Shown here: in pieces, positions 12,901 through 24,170 of the stretch
Layout of the letters: every line of letters starts with the position of its first letter
How positions within the stretch are numbered: position 1 is the stretch's first letter
Origin: Melampsora larici-populina 98AG31
Taxonomy: Eukaryota; Basidiomycota; Pucciniomycetes; Pucciniales; Melampsoraceae
DNA length: 64,000 nucleotides
Assembly: GCF_000204055.1 (NCBI RefSeq)
Contig: NW_006768784.1
Location: forward strand, 249,770-313,769
Reading direction: 5' to 3'
The notes under the pieces: model-generated
Database searches by the model: none
What the model was told of the DNA's origin: nothing
The model's input: only the letters and a program-made list of their open reading frames with translations
Position numbers and translations under genes: made by a program

Positions 12901-15138
12901 TACGACATGCTTATGAAATCGACACAAAACGGACCTTCCAATTTCTAGGATCTGATCCTGCCTCGGCATTCAGCTCTTTTTGCAAGAGAGCAGATGCTTT
13001 TGCCAAATGCGCTCCGGTCATCTCATCCCAATCTATAAACACCAAAGAATTAGACATGAGGAGATGCAAAGTAGAACGGGTCGCTCGGGACTTACTTCTG
13101 CTAGGCAGAGCTTTAGAAAATTTGTCTTCCATCCATTGCTATGACCAGGAGATTACAGAGCAGGGAATTAATACCAAGGATGATATAACTGTGAAAGAGA
13201 CGGTAACTCACCGTCTGCGACCAGGAAACTGCGGAATGCCATCGATCTATGACCGAAGATGTCACGAAGATTATTTTCTACTCTGAATCACTTGTAACAT
13301 CAATAAAAAGGTGACTTACAAAGAACATTGAACTCTACACTAACTGAATTTCCAGTAGCCTTTGGAGTACTACCAAGAAGATTTTTTATCGGAGCTCTAG
13401 GATCTAAAGCCCAGTTCGAGTCAACCTGAGTAGTATTTAAGATAGCCTAAGTAAGAGAAAGCAGACAATCGTCAAGATGATGTGATATTGTATAACTCTA
13501 TATCTCTTGTGGACCTATCAAGTGGCATTAGTCTCGGGGCATTTCACTAACTTGTAAATAGTCACTGAGGATGATTCCCGCGTAGTAGGCACAATTGATA
13601 TGTCGCGCGGTACCAAAGATCTCATCATCTTGTTGTTGCAATTGCTCTGGAGTAAGTTGACTCAAGTCGCTTTGCCACGCCCCGCGCTCATTGAGCTCTA
13701 GAACTTTTCTAGCCGCACGATTATCTAAATGATTGGAAAATTTGTTTTGAGTATTTTCATTGACAAATATGGTCCTTAGAGATCACTTACGATTTCTTGA
13801 AAATAGTACGAGTAAAGCAGAAGATGAAGGTGGCATCAGAAGTAATCGGTTCGATGAAAATGTATCATTGTGTAATAAACCACGGCCGAGTTGGCTTTTA
13901 TCACGAATCTGCCATTGTTCTTTTGCATTGGTCCCGTACAAAGGATCTAAAGAGGCATAGGACGAAGTTTTGTTCTGCCATTGATTCGAAGTTCCACCGG
14001 TTGGGGCGCCTTCGCTTCCTTCTTTAGATTCGGATCCATCGCATGTTTTTACTTCGGGGCCATTATTGCTCCAGACTACAGTTTGCAATCCGATCGATTT
14101 GAGTGTCGATTTTGATCAGTGCAGTTCCAGAGATGGAGAAAATTCCAGGAAGAAAGACTGACACAGGTCGTGAATGATGAGATTTGCAAAGCCAAAGAAT
14201 AAGCTGGACACCTGAGCAGGGTGTGGCGTGAAACCTTCGAAGCCCGATGGACGACGAAGGATCGCATCAAATATCTCTTCCGGTTCAGCCATGCCAGCTG
14301 GCACAGGATGAACTGGTTTTACTGATCTTGAATAAGGTTGATTGGCAGCTCCAAGCATCGGGAGTCCAGTAAGATTGTTATCACGGCCATCGGGTGTCCT
14401 AAAGCGATGTTTAGGGTCCAGATTGGTGGTGGGAGGATGTGGAAGGTCCTGAGTGGGGGAAGCAGATAATCAACATCATATCAGTCTTTTTATCAATAAA
14501 CAAAACGAATCGTGATAGAGGTGCTTACAGTCCATAGTAAGTTGATGAATTGGCCTTGTATAGCATTCACGAATTTATTAGGTCCTTGGTGTCTCTTTCT
14601 TCCAGTGCGCGCGAGAAAAGCCACGACTTGCTCAAGCTGAAAATTTCGATCATTGAAAGGATTCCCGATGCTCGTGAGAATGTTTTTGGTTAACACGAGA
14701 TTAGAAGGGACAGTTCCGGCCAGAATTTGTTGAATGATGAGGTAAATCAATGAAGTTGGTGGCTTGGGATCAGTTAAGGCGGAATCTTCATAATTGCTAT
14801 AATCCCCATGTTGTCCTCCCCTAGCAAAGAGATAATTGGAGACAGTCCCTAGTGTCTAAACAAAGATGGATGGTCATTAATCAGTGAGCGGAAAGTGATG
14901 ATGTAGGTAGAGACTTCTGGTCCAAAAAACTCACTTCTTCAGTTTGAGCAATTTTACGCCAAAGGGGAAAATTAGATAAGGTGGGCAGATCGGCTGCTGA
15001 ACCGATTTGTGATACATGGGTGTAACCTGCACTTTGTATCAAAGCTTCTCCTGGTTTAGGTTGATTCGCTTGGTTCTTATAAGGCATCTTGACAGTGACT
15101 TGTGGAACGATTGAGGAGACTGGAGGAAACGCTTTCAT
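9940..15138 (-). CDS. Ppo-type fatty-acid oxygenase (heme peroxidase plus P450-like domain)
   Basis: Family known as psi-producing oxygenase or linoleate diol synthase: a cyclooxygenase-like peroxidase half dioxygenates C18 fatty acids and a P450-like half rearranges the hydroperoxide, giving oxylipin signals. Exons I place with phase agreement, complement: 14935-15138, 14529-14855, 14163-14448, 13791-14075, 13552-13724, 13320-13446, 13212-13246, 13096-13138, 12935-13032, 12657-12871, 12457-12550 (weak donor), 12220-12364, 12119-12150, one starting 12035, and the last 9940-10121. Those between about 11.9 and 10.2 kb are less certain. Peroxidase signs: SSLFFGFANLIIHDL (probable distal His), KTSSYASLDPLYG, and LYRWHS, which carries the proximal heme His and the catalytic Tyr. 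Further family blocks are LNEFREFIGLKKH, SGVCLPYTISRAILSDA and LVRGDRFFT. The C-terminal part has RLDRDSSDY, then VDGYCMP, then VRRSPGPQGKLKKI. The Cys sits where the P450 heme ligand is expected, but the surrounding motif is degenerate. The ATG at 15136-15138 is the first in frame. Confidence 0.88.
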
Positions 15139-15566
15139 ACAATCAATGCTGGATAAACTTCTTCAATCTATAGGAAATTACGAGCAGGCGATGGAGTTGA
15201 AAGCTTATATCATGTACGATTATGCTTAGGAGCTGCTACAACAACTGTTTCTCAGGGTCATCGTCACCTCCAATGTTCAAGCTTCAAGCTGTGTCAAGCT
15301 CGCATGATAGGGAGGAGAAGCGTGGTAAAATATCAAGTTCAAATGTACTCAAATGTCGAGGCCTCCTGAGTCCTATCTCTTCCAGGCTCATCTCGTCCTA
15401 AATTACCGATAATTCATCACACAGGAGTGAACTTTTCGCACAGTCCCCTGGTCGGCATAGTACATACACCACGAACCCCCTTTCCTGGGAGTGACCGCGC
15501 TTCAGGGGGTTGTGGAAGGTGTAACACCAGTGTTGTGAGCGGGTATTTTACATGCGGTTGATTTGT
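15139..15566. promoter_or_regulatory. Upstream region of the oxygenase gene
   Basis: No gene is seen. This is the presumed promoter of the minus-strand oxygenase, and it ends where the inverted-repeat element begins at about 15567. No operator or TATA element can be picked out with confidence. Confidence 0.35.
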
Positions 15567-15705
15567 GGGATACAAAGTTAAAACTGGGATTTTTTCCCAG
15601 TTTCCCAGTTTTCGATTTTGGCTGTGTTTGGAACTTTCCCATGTTCTCCCAGTTTCCCAGTTTGCGTTTTTGGCGGTATTTGAGGACCCCTGATAGGCCC
15701 TATAA

Positions 15706-16674
15706 GAGCATCTCCAACGGTCCTGAATCGCCAAAAGGCATACAGGCTCGTCTGAAAACATACAGTAAGCTGTATTTTTTCTTTACAATGATTTTCCTCC
15801 ACCGCGCACATGATGCAGGGACTTCCAAGGTCGTGCTCCTGCCAAAAACGCCAAAAGCGCACGATATTCCTTTTAAAAGTTGAATGATATCTCATTGACT
15901 ATATACTTGATATGTAATTTCTTTTGATTATCATATTTATCTTTGGATGCATGTGGTATGATTATGTCCTAAGAGCATCTCCAACGGTCCTGAATCGCCA
16001 AAAGGCGTACAGGCTTGTCTGAAAACATACAGTAAGCTGTATTTTTTCTTTAAAATGATTTCCCTCCACCGCGCACATGATGGAGGGACTTCCAAGGTCG
16101 TGCTCCTGCCAAAAACGCCAAAAGCGCACAATATTCCTTTTAAAAGTTGACTGATATCTCATTGACTATATACTTGATATGTAATTTCTTTTGATTATCA
16201 TATTTATCTTTGGACGCATGTGGTATGATTATGTCCTAAACGTCGCCAATACTGCTTCCTGCATCTTTTGCGGAAGCCCTTCATGCATGAAGGTCTTGAC
16301 ATGCGATACCCAGTATCCCTCAAACCAAACTTCACACGAGTGGCCAGAGGTGAGAAATCTGCCGACCGGTGGAGGGTCGTTTTTTGACCCAACCCTGTAA
16401 ACGTAACATACAGCTTATGTATCGTTACGTTTACAAGGCACCGTTGGAGATGCTCTCAACGTCGCCAATACTGCTTCCTGCATCTTTTGCGAGAGCCCCT
16501 CATATATGAAGGTGCTGACATGTGATACCCGGTATTCCTCAAAACAAAATTCACACACATGGCCAGATGTGAGAAAGCTGGTGACCGTTGGATGGTCGTT
16601 TTTTGACCTGACCCGGTAAACCTAACATACAGCTTACGTATCGTTACGTTTACCAGGTGCCGTTGGAGATGCTC
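15706..16674. mobile_element. MITE, PIF/Harbinger (Tourist) type, outer copy
   Basis: It starts GAGCATCTCCAACGGT and ends with the inverse of the same sequence. It is flanked by TAA at 15703-15705 and TAA at 16675-16677. A TAA target and short inverted repeats are the hallmarks of Tourist-like elements of the PIF/Harbinger superfamily. Without the nested copy and its duplicated TAA, the outer element is 483 bp. The open frames across it (for example 15578-15895, minus) are not convincing genes. Confidence 0.85.
15973..16455. mobile_element. Second copy of the same MITE, nested in the first
   Basis: This 483-bp copy has the same termini and lies inside the outer copy at the internal sequence CC-TAA-ACGTCGCC. 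Its flanks are TAA (15970-15972) and TCA (16456-16458, TAA with one change). The inner copy itself still shows the intact internal site at about 16228-16238, which proves the insertion point. Near its right end (16397-16434) is a hairpin, GTAAACGTAACATACA facing TGTATCGTTACGTTTAC. Confidence 0.88.
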
Positions 16675-17708
16675 TAAAGGTCCATTGTGTCAAAACTCAA
16701 TTTTTGGCCCTTTTAGCTCTGAGTAGATCTGCTGACTTTTGCTCAAAATCCCATTTTGGCTCCAATTTGACCACATACATTTATAAAGTACACCAAATTT
16801 TACCTAATTTGGCTCCAAGAAGACAACAAACACCTGGAACTTGGATTTGGGCATTTCAAAGGCCTTGGATGAAACAAAAAAAATAGAGAAAAGGCTGAAA
16901 AAAGAATATTTTTAGAAATAAGAATTCAGAAAGTCCACAGCCTTTGGACATTAAAAAACCTTGTCTTTGTTTGTGTTTTTGGCGGGTTGATGTGGAGCAG
17001 AAGATTCAAAAGTTCCTTGTTGCTTGACACAAATTGAGCTGATTGGTATTAGTGAACTCATAAGTATGGTCTTTTCCTTGCATGGCTTTATATGACATAT
17101 GTACCAAGAGCTTATATCAGATTGACTGTGGTGGATTCAGACTTTTCTTTGTAATTTAAGTGAAATTTGCTGGAACATTCTAACTACATGTACCTTGGAG
17201 TTTACTTGGATTATTCTGAAGACAACAATGGCAAATTGAATAAAACAAACCTCCTTTCTTTGTTATATTACGGATACCACACAGGTTTCAAGGAGATTTG
17301 GAGAGCATTGTATCCATTTAAATGGGTTTGCTTTGGCTGGTGGACATTTCCTTGTGACTTTGTGAAGAGTGAAAGTGTTAAAAATGGTGTGTCTAGGTGA
17401 TTCTTGCGTTTTTGGCTGGACTGAGACTGTGGCCAGTATGACTATACATGGAATTGCTCTGTGGAAACAATACACATAAAATTTTGGAATAAAAAACCAG
17501 TGGTTTTGGCTCCAAGGGCACAATGACCTTAGAAAAGAAAAATCCAAAAATTTGGCTTTTTGGCTTCAGGTTTCACAACAAACATATTTGCTAAAAATTG
17601 CATTTTGGCTCCAGAAAGACAATGGGGCTTTGGTGGCGCTATCAGGGGTCCTGGTATTTGGGAAACTAGGAAACTGGGAAAAAAATCCCACTTTTAACTT
17701 TGTATCCC

Positions 17709-18768
17709 CTAATTGCACCTCAAGCAGTGGTTGATTGCCTGTATATAACTGCTCACAAAACTGCAAACCCGTTCCACCATTCCAGGTGTTGCCTTTGCCA
17801 GTGGATGCAAATCAGATCCATTTTCAAGACCTGGGTCCAAATTGTAAACACACCAATTGGACTTTCCCTTGACAAAAGGAGGAAAAACAGTTTGAAAAAC
17901 AACCTCATCATTCCAGGTCTTGGGCCTGGCCACCAAATCCAATTGACAATTGCAACTCAAACTTGATCCAGCGGTTCACAAAATCCTTGTCATTTCTGCA
18001 AAAAACATATGATTTTGGTTGCCACACCACCCTTATGCAGCTGACACAGGCCTGTATAGTTTTTAAAAAACTATTTGTATCTATCACATATAAGTCGCTA
18101 GATCTTTGGTGCCCTGCCGCGTGCACATAGCTTGGGGATGTGCCATAGCCTTACTCACACACCTGAGTGACATTGTACACATGCTGTTGATATTCTCAAT
18201 TTTAGATTACTGTATTATCTGTATCATGCAACATTTTCTTGCCTGGTCTAGTTTATCTGATCCAGTACTACATAAAGTGGGTAGTCCCTAAACACGTGAA
18301 ATTGGGTATTTTGAGAAACAAGTTTATAAAATCCACAAAATTGATCCAATTTTGAAGCCGAGGGTAGATTTGGAATCCTCACATCAATAGCAGTCCAAAA
18401 TTGTATTGAACATATTGTTTTTAACAATGCTTACAGTAGAGAAAGTTCTTTTCATAAAATGGAGTTTCTAAATCTAATTTTATCTAAGTTGGTTCTTTCG
18501 TTCTTGGATTAATTCGATTCGAAGTTCCTCGATTCCTAGTATGAGATCCGACAATATGTTAAGGCCTGGCTCAGGGATCAAGGCTTGTCGACGGAATGGA
18601 GGAAAGGGTTTACCAAGCAATCACGTAAAGTATATTGATTGTCGGATGAGGAAGAGGGAAAGCATATTACGTAATACAAGTATATAGCTAACTCTCAACC
18701 GTGACATGTGTTGTAGGTTTCACACGTGTTACATATAGATTCATAACACAAACTGTCAGCCAACATGT
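17709..18768. other. Non-coding stretch
   Basis: No supported gene. Open frames here (for example 17700-17966) lack recognisable motifs and exon partners. Confidence 0.4.
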
Positions 18769-18878
18769 ACAGTGCCCATAGAGAGGGCCCCTGACGTTGG
18801 AGGCTCCAGCAAGTACAAAGGCTTGCCTTTGTACTCTTGAAGGCCTCTGACGTTGGGGGTGCCCTTCACGGGCACTGT
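18769..18878. repeat. 110-bp hairpin-forming inverted repeat
   Basis: The left arm begins ACAGTGCCC and the right arm ends GGGCACTGT. The arms also pair through GGGC, ACGT, GAGGC and AAGTACAAAGGC, so each is about 54 bp with a few mismatches and almost no loop. The form fits a foldback or MITE remnant. No flanking duplication is evident. Confidence 0.65.
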
Positions 18879-20432
18879 GATGTGATCACCAAGTTGGGCT
18901 GCACAAACTGCTAAGAAGCCACAAATTACTTTCACTCAGAGTTTTTGTGAAAAGTAAAGGTGTTGGTTTTTTCATTGATCTTCTGTTTACTAAATTGACC
19001 ATGGTATCAATCCCGCAGTCAAACACCAGCCATACCTGCTTAATCCAAAATGTATGCACCACCCAATGCAATTAATATGCTTTATCAGCATTGATTGCTT
19101 GCTATATCAACACTGATTTTGGATACTGCAGAGGCTTTCTGACTCTGAAGATGGGTGTATGGAATCATTATGGTGTGCTTTTGGCACACCCAGTTGCTTG
19201 ATTTCTTATTTGTCACAACCTCAATCAAAGATAGGGTTAATTCATTTTGCTATGGTCTTTCCAAGCTAATATTTTTGTATACTTACACTCTAGGCAATAC
19301 AACATACTCTGGCTCAAATAACAGGGCCATGGCGTCCAAGATGGAAGTCATATTTGCCGCCTCAGAAAACCTGGTGGACTGGGACAGCTCCCAGATTCAT
19401 GCTCAATGCTATTGGCATAAGTTGACCTTAGTTTTCAAGGCTGGACTGAAATTTTCAACAACCCAATGAGAGCATTGCAAACTACCCACTGAACCCAACC
19501 TAGCAGTCTCAATTCTGAATTTCCAGCTGGACAATGAAGAAATTCAAGTTGAAGCTGACTCAGCTAATTCAGATGATGAAAATCCTTTGAACAAATGCAA
19601 TCAATGTCCTCAAGCCAAGGACAGCAAAAAATCAAGTTCTGCTTTCCAAACATTCTCCAAAAATCATGCTGGTAAAGTCTTTGCTACCACTGTTCATAAG
19701 GTCAGTTTTTTGCAAGGAAATAAACTCAAACTGAATGATTCACTACTTACTGATACAAATCTCTTGAACCAGGCTGCTACTGCCAGCAAGAAAATTGCAG
19801 GGTATCATTCTTGTTGTCAAGAGTTCAGAGGCCTTTTCAAGGCAACAGGTTTAGATCACCAGACCCCCATTGCAGGCTATTGCATTTGCTCTAACTTAAC
19901 ACAAGTCCTGATTCTTGCAGGAGCTTTCTTACCTTCGCAAGCTTGGTGCTCTGGATAGGGACTTGAGAATTATTGCCTGTTTTTGGTGTGTCGACAGGGA
20001 CCCAAAAGGCCCTGCGCTTCTACAGTCTTGAATCTTCTGTAGTTGGTGCAATACAGAATTTCTGAGGACAACAAAATCTGCAGGACATCAAGATGAACAA
20101 CTTCGGTTTTTGGACACAGGTCATTGATCAACTAATGATCCTCTTGAAAGAGAAAGAAGAATGCATTATTTAGATCCTTTGTAAATTTTGTTTTAAAGAT
20201 ACAGTGACCAAATTTCAAATTTTAAAATCTTTCTTTCATTTTTGAGAGAGCTCAGAGTGAGATCCAAGAAATCTGATTAGACAGATCTGAAGGCAGTGGT
20301 CACAAGTAGCTCCACTCAAAATGGGCATGGGGGTTTACTGAGATGAAGTGAATGTTTTTGCAGTTTAAAAAAACCCCAGCCAAACTTTAATTTGGAACCC
20401 CCTGCCAACACACTAGGGAAGCCCAATAATTC

Positions 20433-20496
20433 CTAAGTCCCTCTCCAGACACCTGAGCTCGCGAGGGAAGAGTGTCTGGTCCACAGAGGGACTTAG
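20433..20496. repeat. 64-bp hairpin repeat
   Basis: CTAAGTCCCTCT at the left faces AGAGGGACTTAG at the right, with inner arms CCAGACAC and GTGTCTGG. It resembles in outline the hairpins ending in CTAAGCCCCTCT near 48390 and 50825. Confidence 0.55.
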
Positions 20497-20825
20497 TTGA
20501 GTTAGGCATTTGCTGAAGTGTTATCCGCAACTCACAAGACTGGATGTGTGCTGCACATGAGGTGGGTTTTTATTCATTGCATGATACTTTTTATCTTTTC
20601 ACATTGATTGATTTCACAATATCAGAGATAGTAAACAGGATGCTAGACACAAATTACAAAATTGTTGTGACCAACTTAGTCACTTATGTACTTAGAAATA
20701 CACATCATACTTGTCTGCACATGGAGGCGTGAATCTGCACTTACCAATCCATACACATTATTAGAGCACTTTCAGAGCTCCTCTTGCATCTCCACGTCTT
20801 CCAGTCATAACAAAAGGTTCACAAT

Positions 20826-21603
20826 CACTGTAAACATTATACACTATCCCCAAGTGGAACTGGGAAAATGATGACTATTGCAGTTTTCTATCAAAAGATC
20901 TAGTACTGCACACCTGTGCCATAACACCCACACTACATATGTGCAACAGGCTGGGCAAATTGTTGGCTATCATGTACATACAGGTCTGCTCAGTTCCCTG
21001 CTCATCTGAAGAAGTAAATCACATGTGATACATCATGTAGATTTTTTCACTTTGACAAAAATTTTCTAAAAATTGACTACATATACTTCCATAGCTACTC
21101 ATGTAATACTCTGAAAGTCATTCAACAGTAACAGAAAGGGTGTTATATGAGGTTTGTTATGATCCTTATACTGGGTTATGGTTATACTGAGTACAGTGTA
21201 GTTAGATCTAACCAGCGCGCCCATCAGCTGTTGTTCTCTATGCTACAATCTTAGTTATGATATCAGAACACCTCTGGCCTCTGATACCCATCCAAGCTCA
21301 TAACAAGGTTTATTTGATGAAATTACACCAAAACTATGAGTCAGTGTATGTAGTCAATTTTTGTAATGCTTTTGTCAAACTGCAAAAAATTACAGACAGT
21401 ATTACATATGATCCACTCATTCAGATGATCCAACAGCTGAGCAGCTCTGTATGTACACAATAGCTCCCAATTTTTCCATCCTTCTGCACATATGTAGTGT
21501 GGGTCCCTTGGCTCAGGTGTGCAGTGATATATCTTTCATGACAAACTACAATATTAATTGTTTTCCCATTTCCACTTGGGGATAGTGTATAATGTTCACA
21601 GTG
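20826..21603. mobile_element. Non-autonomous element with CACTG terminal repeats
   Basis: The left end starts CACTGTAAACATTATACACT. The right end is its near-exact inverse, giving arms of about 44 bp with two mismatches. CAAT flanks it on both sides (20822-20825 and 21604-21607), a possible target duplication. The first five bases match the 183-bp element at 30713. No transposase frame is inside. It lies within the dead hAT gene, so it inserted later. Confidence 0.65.
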
Positions 21604-21650
21604 CAATACCTCAAAAATATTTTGATACCTGCTAATGAATGGGAGCAGCG

Positions 21651-21999
21651 CCCAAACCAACCCAACACAAAAGTTGGTATTGTATTGGTATTGTATTGCC
21701 AATCCAACATCAAAAGTTGGATTTCTCCATATTGCTTCACCCAACCCAACATGAGAATTCCCCTTTTCTCATATTGGGTATTGGTGACGCAATACAGGAT
21801 GGAGGCAATTTTCCTTTTCTTATCTGAAAAGCCTTGCAACCAATCTTTAAGTACGGTATTGGCTTGTATTGCTTCAGCAACACAATTTGGTCAACCAGAT
21901 TTTCTTTGTCCTTGTATTGTATTGGTCATTGGTCTTATGGGTTGGCTGATACGACATGGAGAACCTCCAAAAAGTTGTATAGTGTTGGATTGGTTTGGG
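21651..21999. repeat. Inverted-repeat element with AGTTGG motifs
   Basis: CCCAAACCAACCCAACAC at the left faces GTGTTGGATTGGTTTGGG at the right. The interior has repeated (A)AAAGTTGG and TATTGTATTG motifs. It looks like a short MITE, but I could not define a target duplication. Confidence 0.4.
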
Positions 22000-23168
22000 T
22001 GTTGATGGGATGCATCTAAAGCTTTCAATGATATATTATCAGTGAGGGAAGTTATTGCTCATTATCACATTTGAACTTGTATTTGATCCAATTTCATTTT
22101 TACTTTCATAGATTTTCTCCACAGGGACCAAGTGAATGGAGTGAGACTTTTCCTCAGGAGCTATGGTCCTTGTAGGATATAATTGAATCAAGACCCTGCT
22201 CAACAATGGCTGCAACAAAACCAAATCAAACCCACTGAAGGAAATGATTGGTGTTGTTAGACCAGCTCCACCTATACATTGACAAGGCTCTTGAGTGCAA
22301 AGCCTTGGTATTGGCAGCAATCATGTATCCTTTTTATTGTCTTGCTTTCTTTCAGAAAGCTTATCTGGAACACAGAGAATGTGCAAACACCATGTTTAAC
22401 AAAGCATTCGCTTCAGCATTGTAGGATGCACAACAAAACACTGAAGAACCCCCAGCAGCTGATATCAATGCTCAGCCTGGTGAAGCCAACAATGATGACA
22501 GCTTCAATGACTTTACAGCCAGCTCCAACATCAATCAATTTTGTATGGAACAGGAAGCCAAACTTGACTACTACCTGATGGGCTGGTGCAAGTTTGACAA
22601 AGGTAAGAAAGAACACTTGATTGGTGGAACACAAGTACAACATTACCATATTGCTTGAGATCAAACTTTAACTCAAGTCTATATAATATCACCGGCAGGT
22701 TCAGTAGTATTTCCAGTGCTTGCCACATTGACATCAGATTACCTTGCTGTTTCAGGTACCTCTTGTGCGGCAGAGAGGGTCTTCTCAAGTGAGACTGATA
22801 TCTGCTTGCGCAATTTTGGAGGGCACATTCCACCCACAATTAACAAGTTGTTTTGTTCATGCAAGTGGATCACATATGATGTGGACCCAGGAGGTGAATA
22901 TGACAATGTTATTAAGTCTATCAGAACATACTTAGATGGTGAGGCTAAAATAAGAAGAAGAAAGAACTTATGATTGTAGATCAAAAGGACTGATTACAAA
23001 TGTAGAATAGCTTGCAAGCCTTTGAAAAAATTGTTGTTTGCATTAACTTCTATCCTTTTGAATGTTGAGTGAAAACCCCCCGTGAAGTGCCCAGTGGTGC
23101 ACTGCGACGTCTCAAGCGCGCCGCGGTCGCATGGAGATTTTTTATCCCTGCGACAGCGCGGCTGTGAG

Positions 23169-24165
23169 TGTCAGCCCTGAGTACATATACATGTACCCAA
23201 AACTAACTTGTAACATTAAAAATATTATGTATAAATTAAATTACATGTACATACTGAGTTTAGACCATATGTAACATGTAATACAATGTACCAAAACACT
23301 CATTACATACACATGTACACTTAAAACAACATGTAATATGTAACAAAACACCATTTACACCTCATAACTCAGTGTCAAGAGTTAAAATGCTTATATTACA
23401 TAGTATACATAACATGTATATGTAATTAAGCATTACTAGTAATAATCATTAACATATATTAATGATCAACCCTGAACCAATGTAGTGATAATCACAAATA
23501 TCACCACAGTTAGGTTTAGAGAGGAAGGTATATAAACCCCTCCTCTCTCAGCCTTCAGAGAATTTCCCCCAAGCTTTTTACTACACTATACTTTTAAAGA
23601 TCCCCTTTAAAGTTATATAGAAGTATATAATCAAGAGTCTTATAAATATAAGACTAGTGATTCACTTCTTTACTTTAAAGAGTTTCCTGACTAGAAGTTA
23701 GTAGTACTCCTTCCTTCTGGATCCTCTACTTCCCCTAAGTAGATCTATCAAAGTTGGTGACTTTAAGAACAACCCCAGGCTAGTGACCTTAAGAAGAACT
23801 CAGGTTGGTGACCGTAAGAATAACCCCAAGTTGGTGACTTTAAGAACAACCAGAGTAGTGACCTTGACATCACTCTTCACCTTGCCACATTAGAAGGTTG
23901 AAGGGAAGCCTTGGATCCAGCTTCCACCCAAGTATTATATTAAATAATAATACATCAAATCTCCTTTTAAGGAGTCATCTAGCTGTAGTCTGCCAGGATT
24001 TATCCCAGCAGACTGCTAGTGTTTATATTTCTTGTTACTGTCTCTCTTTAATCCTCAGTGTAGCTACTACATATTTGACTAAAGAAGAGAAAATAACTAA
24101 CCTCACCTTACTCCAACATCCAACTAGTGAGCATAGAGTCCTCTTTGAGAGCACCTACCCTCACA
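23169..24165 (+). mobile_element. Solo LTR
   Basis: It begins TGTCAGCCCTGAG and ends CTCACA, so it has the TG...CA form of LTR retrotransposons. GTGAG flanks both sides (23164-23168 and 24166-24170), a perfect 5-bp duplication. TATATAAACCCCTCCTC at about 23529 looks like the LTR promoter. No gag or pol lies next to it, so it is a solo LTR left by recombination. The LTR at 33329-34707 shares its start, its end and the TATA block. Confidence 0.8.
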
Positions 24166-24170
24166 GTGAG

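Larger units (their letters stand above)
15567..17708. mobile_element. Large inverted-repeat transposon, non-autonomous
   Basis: The left end (GGGATACAAAGTTAAAA at 15567) recurs inverted at the right end (TTTTAACTTTGTATCCC ending 17708). Both arms then carry a CCCAGTTTCCCAG-rich block and the string GGACCCCTGATAG, so the inverted repeats run for well over 100 bp with indels. The interior (16680-17620) has several copies of a TTTTGGCTCCA motif and no transposase-like frame. A nested MITE pair sits at 15706-16674 inside the left arm. I could not find a convincing target-site duplication, so superfamily is undecided. Confidence 0.6.
19150..22973 (+). pseudogene. hAT transposase relic, interrupted
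   Basis: The first half includes TYSGSNNRAMASKM and then CYWHKLTLVFKAGLK near 19310-19430, a block matching the conserved DSGSNN and RCFAHKLxLVVKxGL region of hAT transposases. The second half (about 22270-22970) runs through a KLDYYLMGW segment to the C-terminal dimerisation motif LTSDYLAVSGTSCAAERVFS at 22725-22785. Between the halves sit the elements at 20826-21603 and 21651-21999, and each half has several stops and frame changes. The hAT copy at 35461-39846 is related in both blocks but clearly not identical. The element is dead. Its terminal repeats were not identified. Confidence 0.65.

Noticed and set aside
12783..13286. 167-codon plus-strand open frame
   Set aside because: Antisense to the oxygenase exons that carry the proximal His block.
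15578..16162. Repeated open frames with RNIVRFWRFWQEHDLGSP
   Set aside because: They arise from the two nested MITE copies. They have no start context, no family likeness, and change with each copy's decay.
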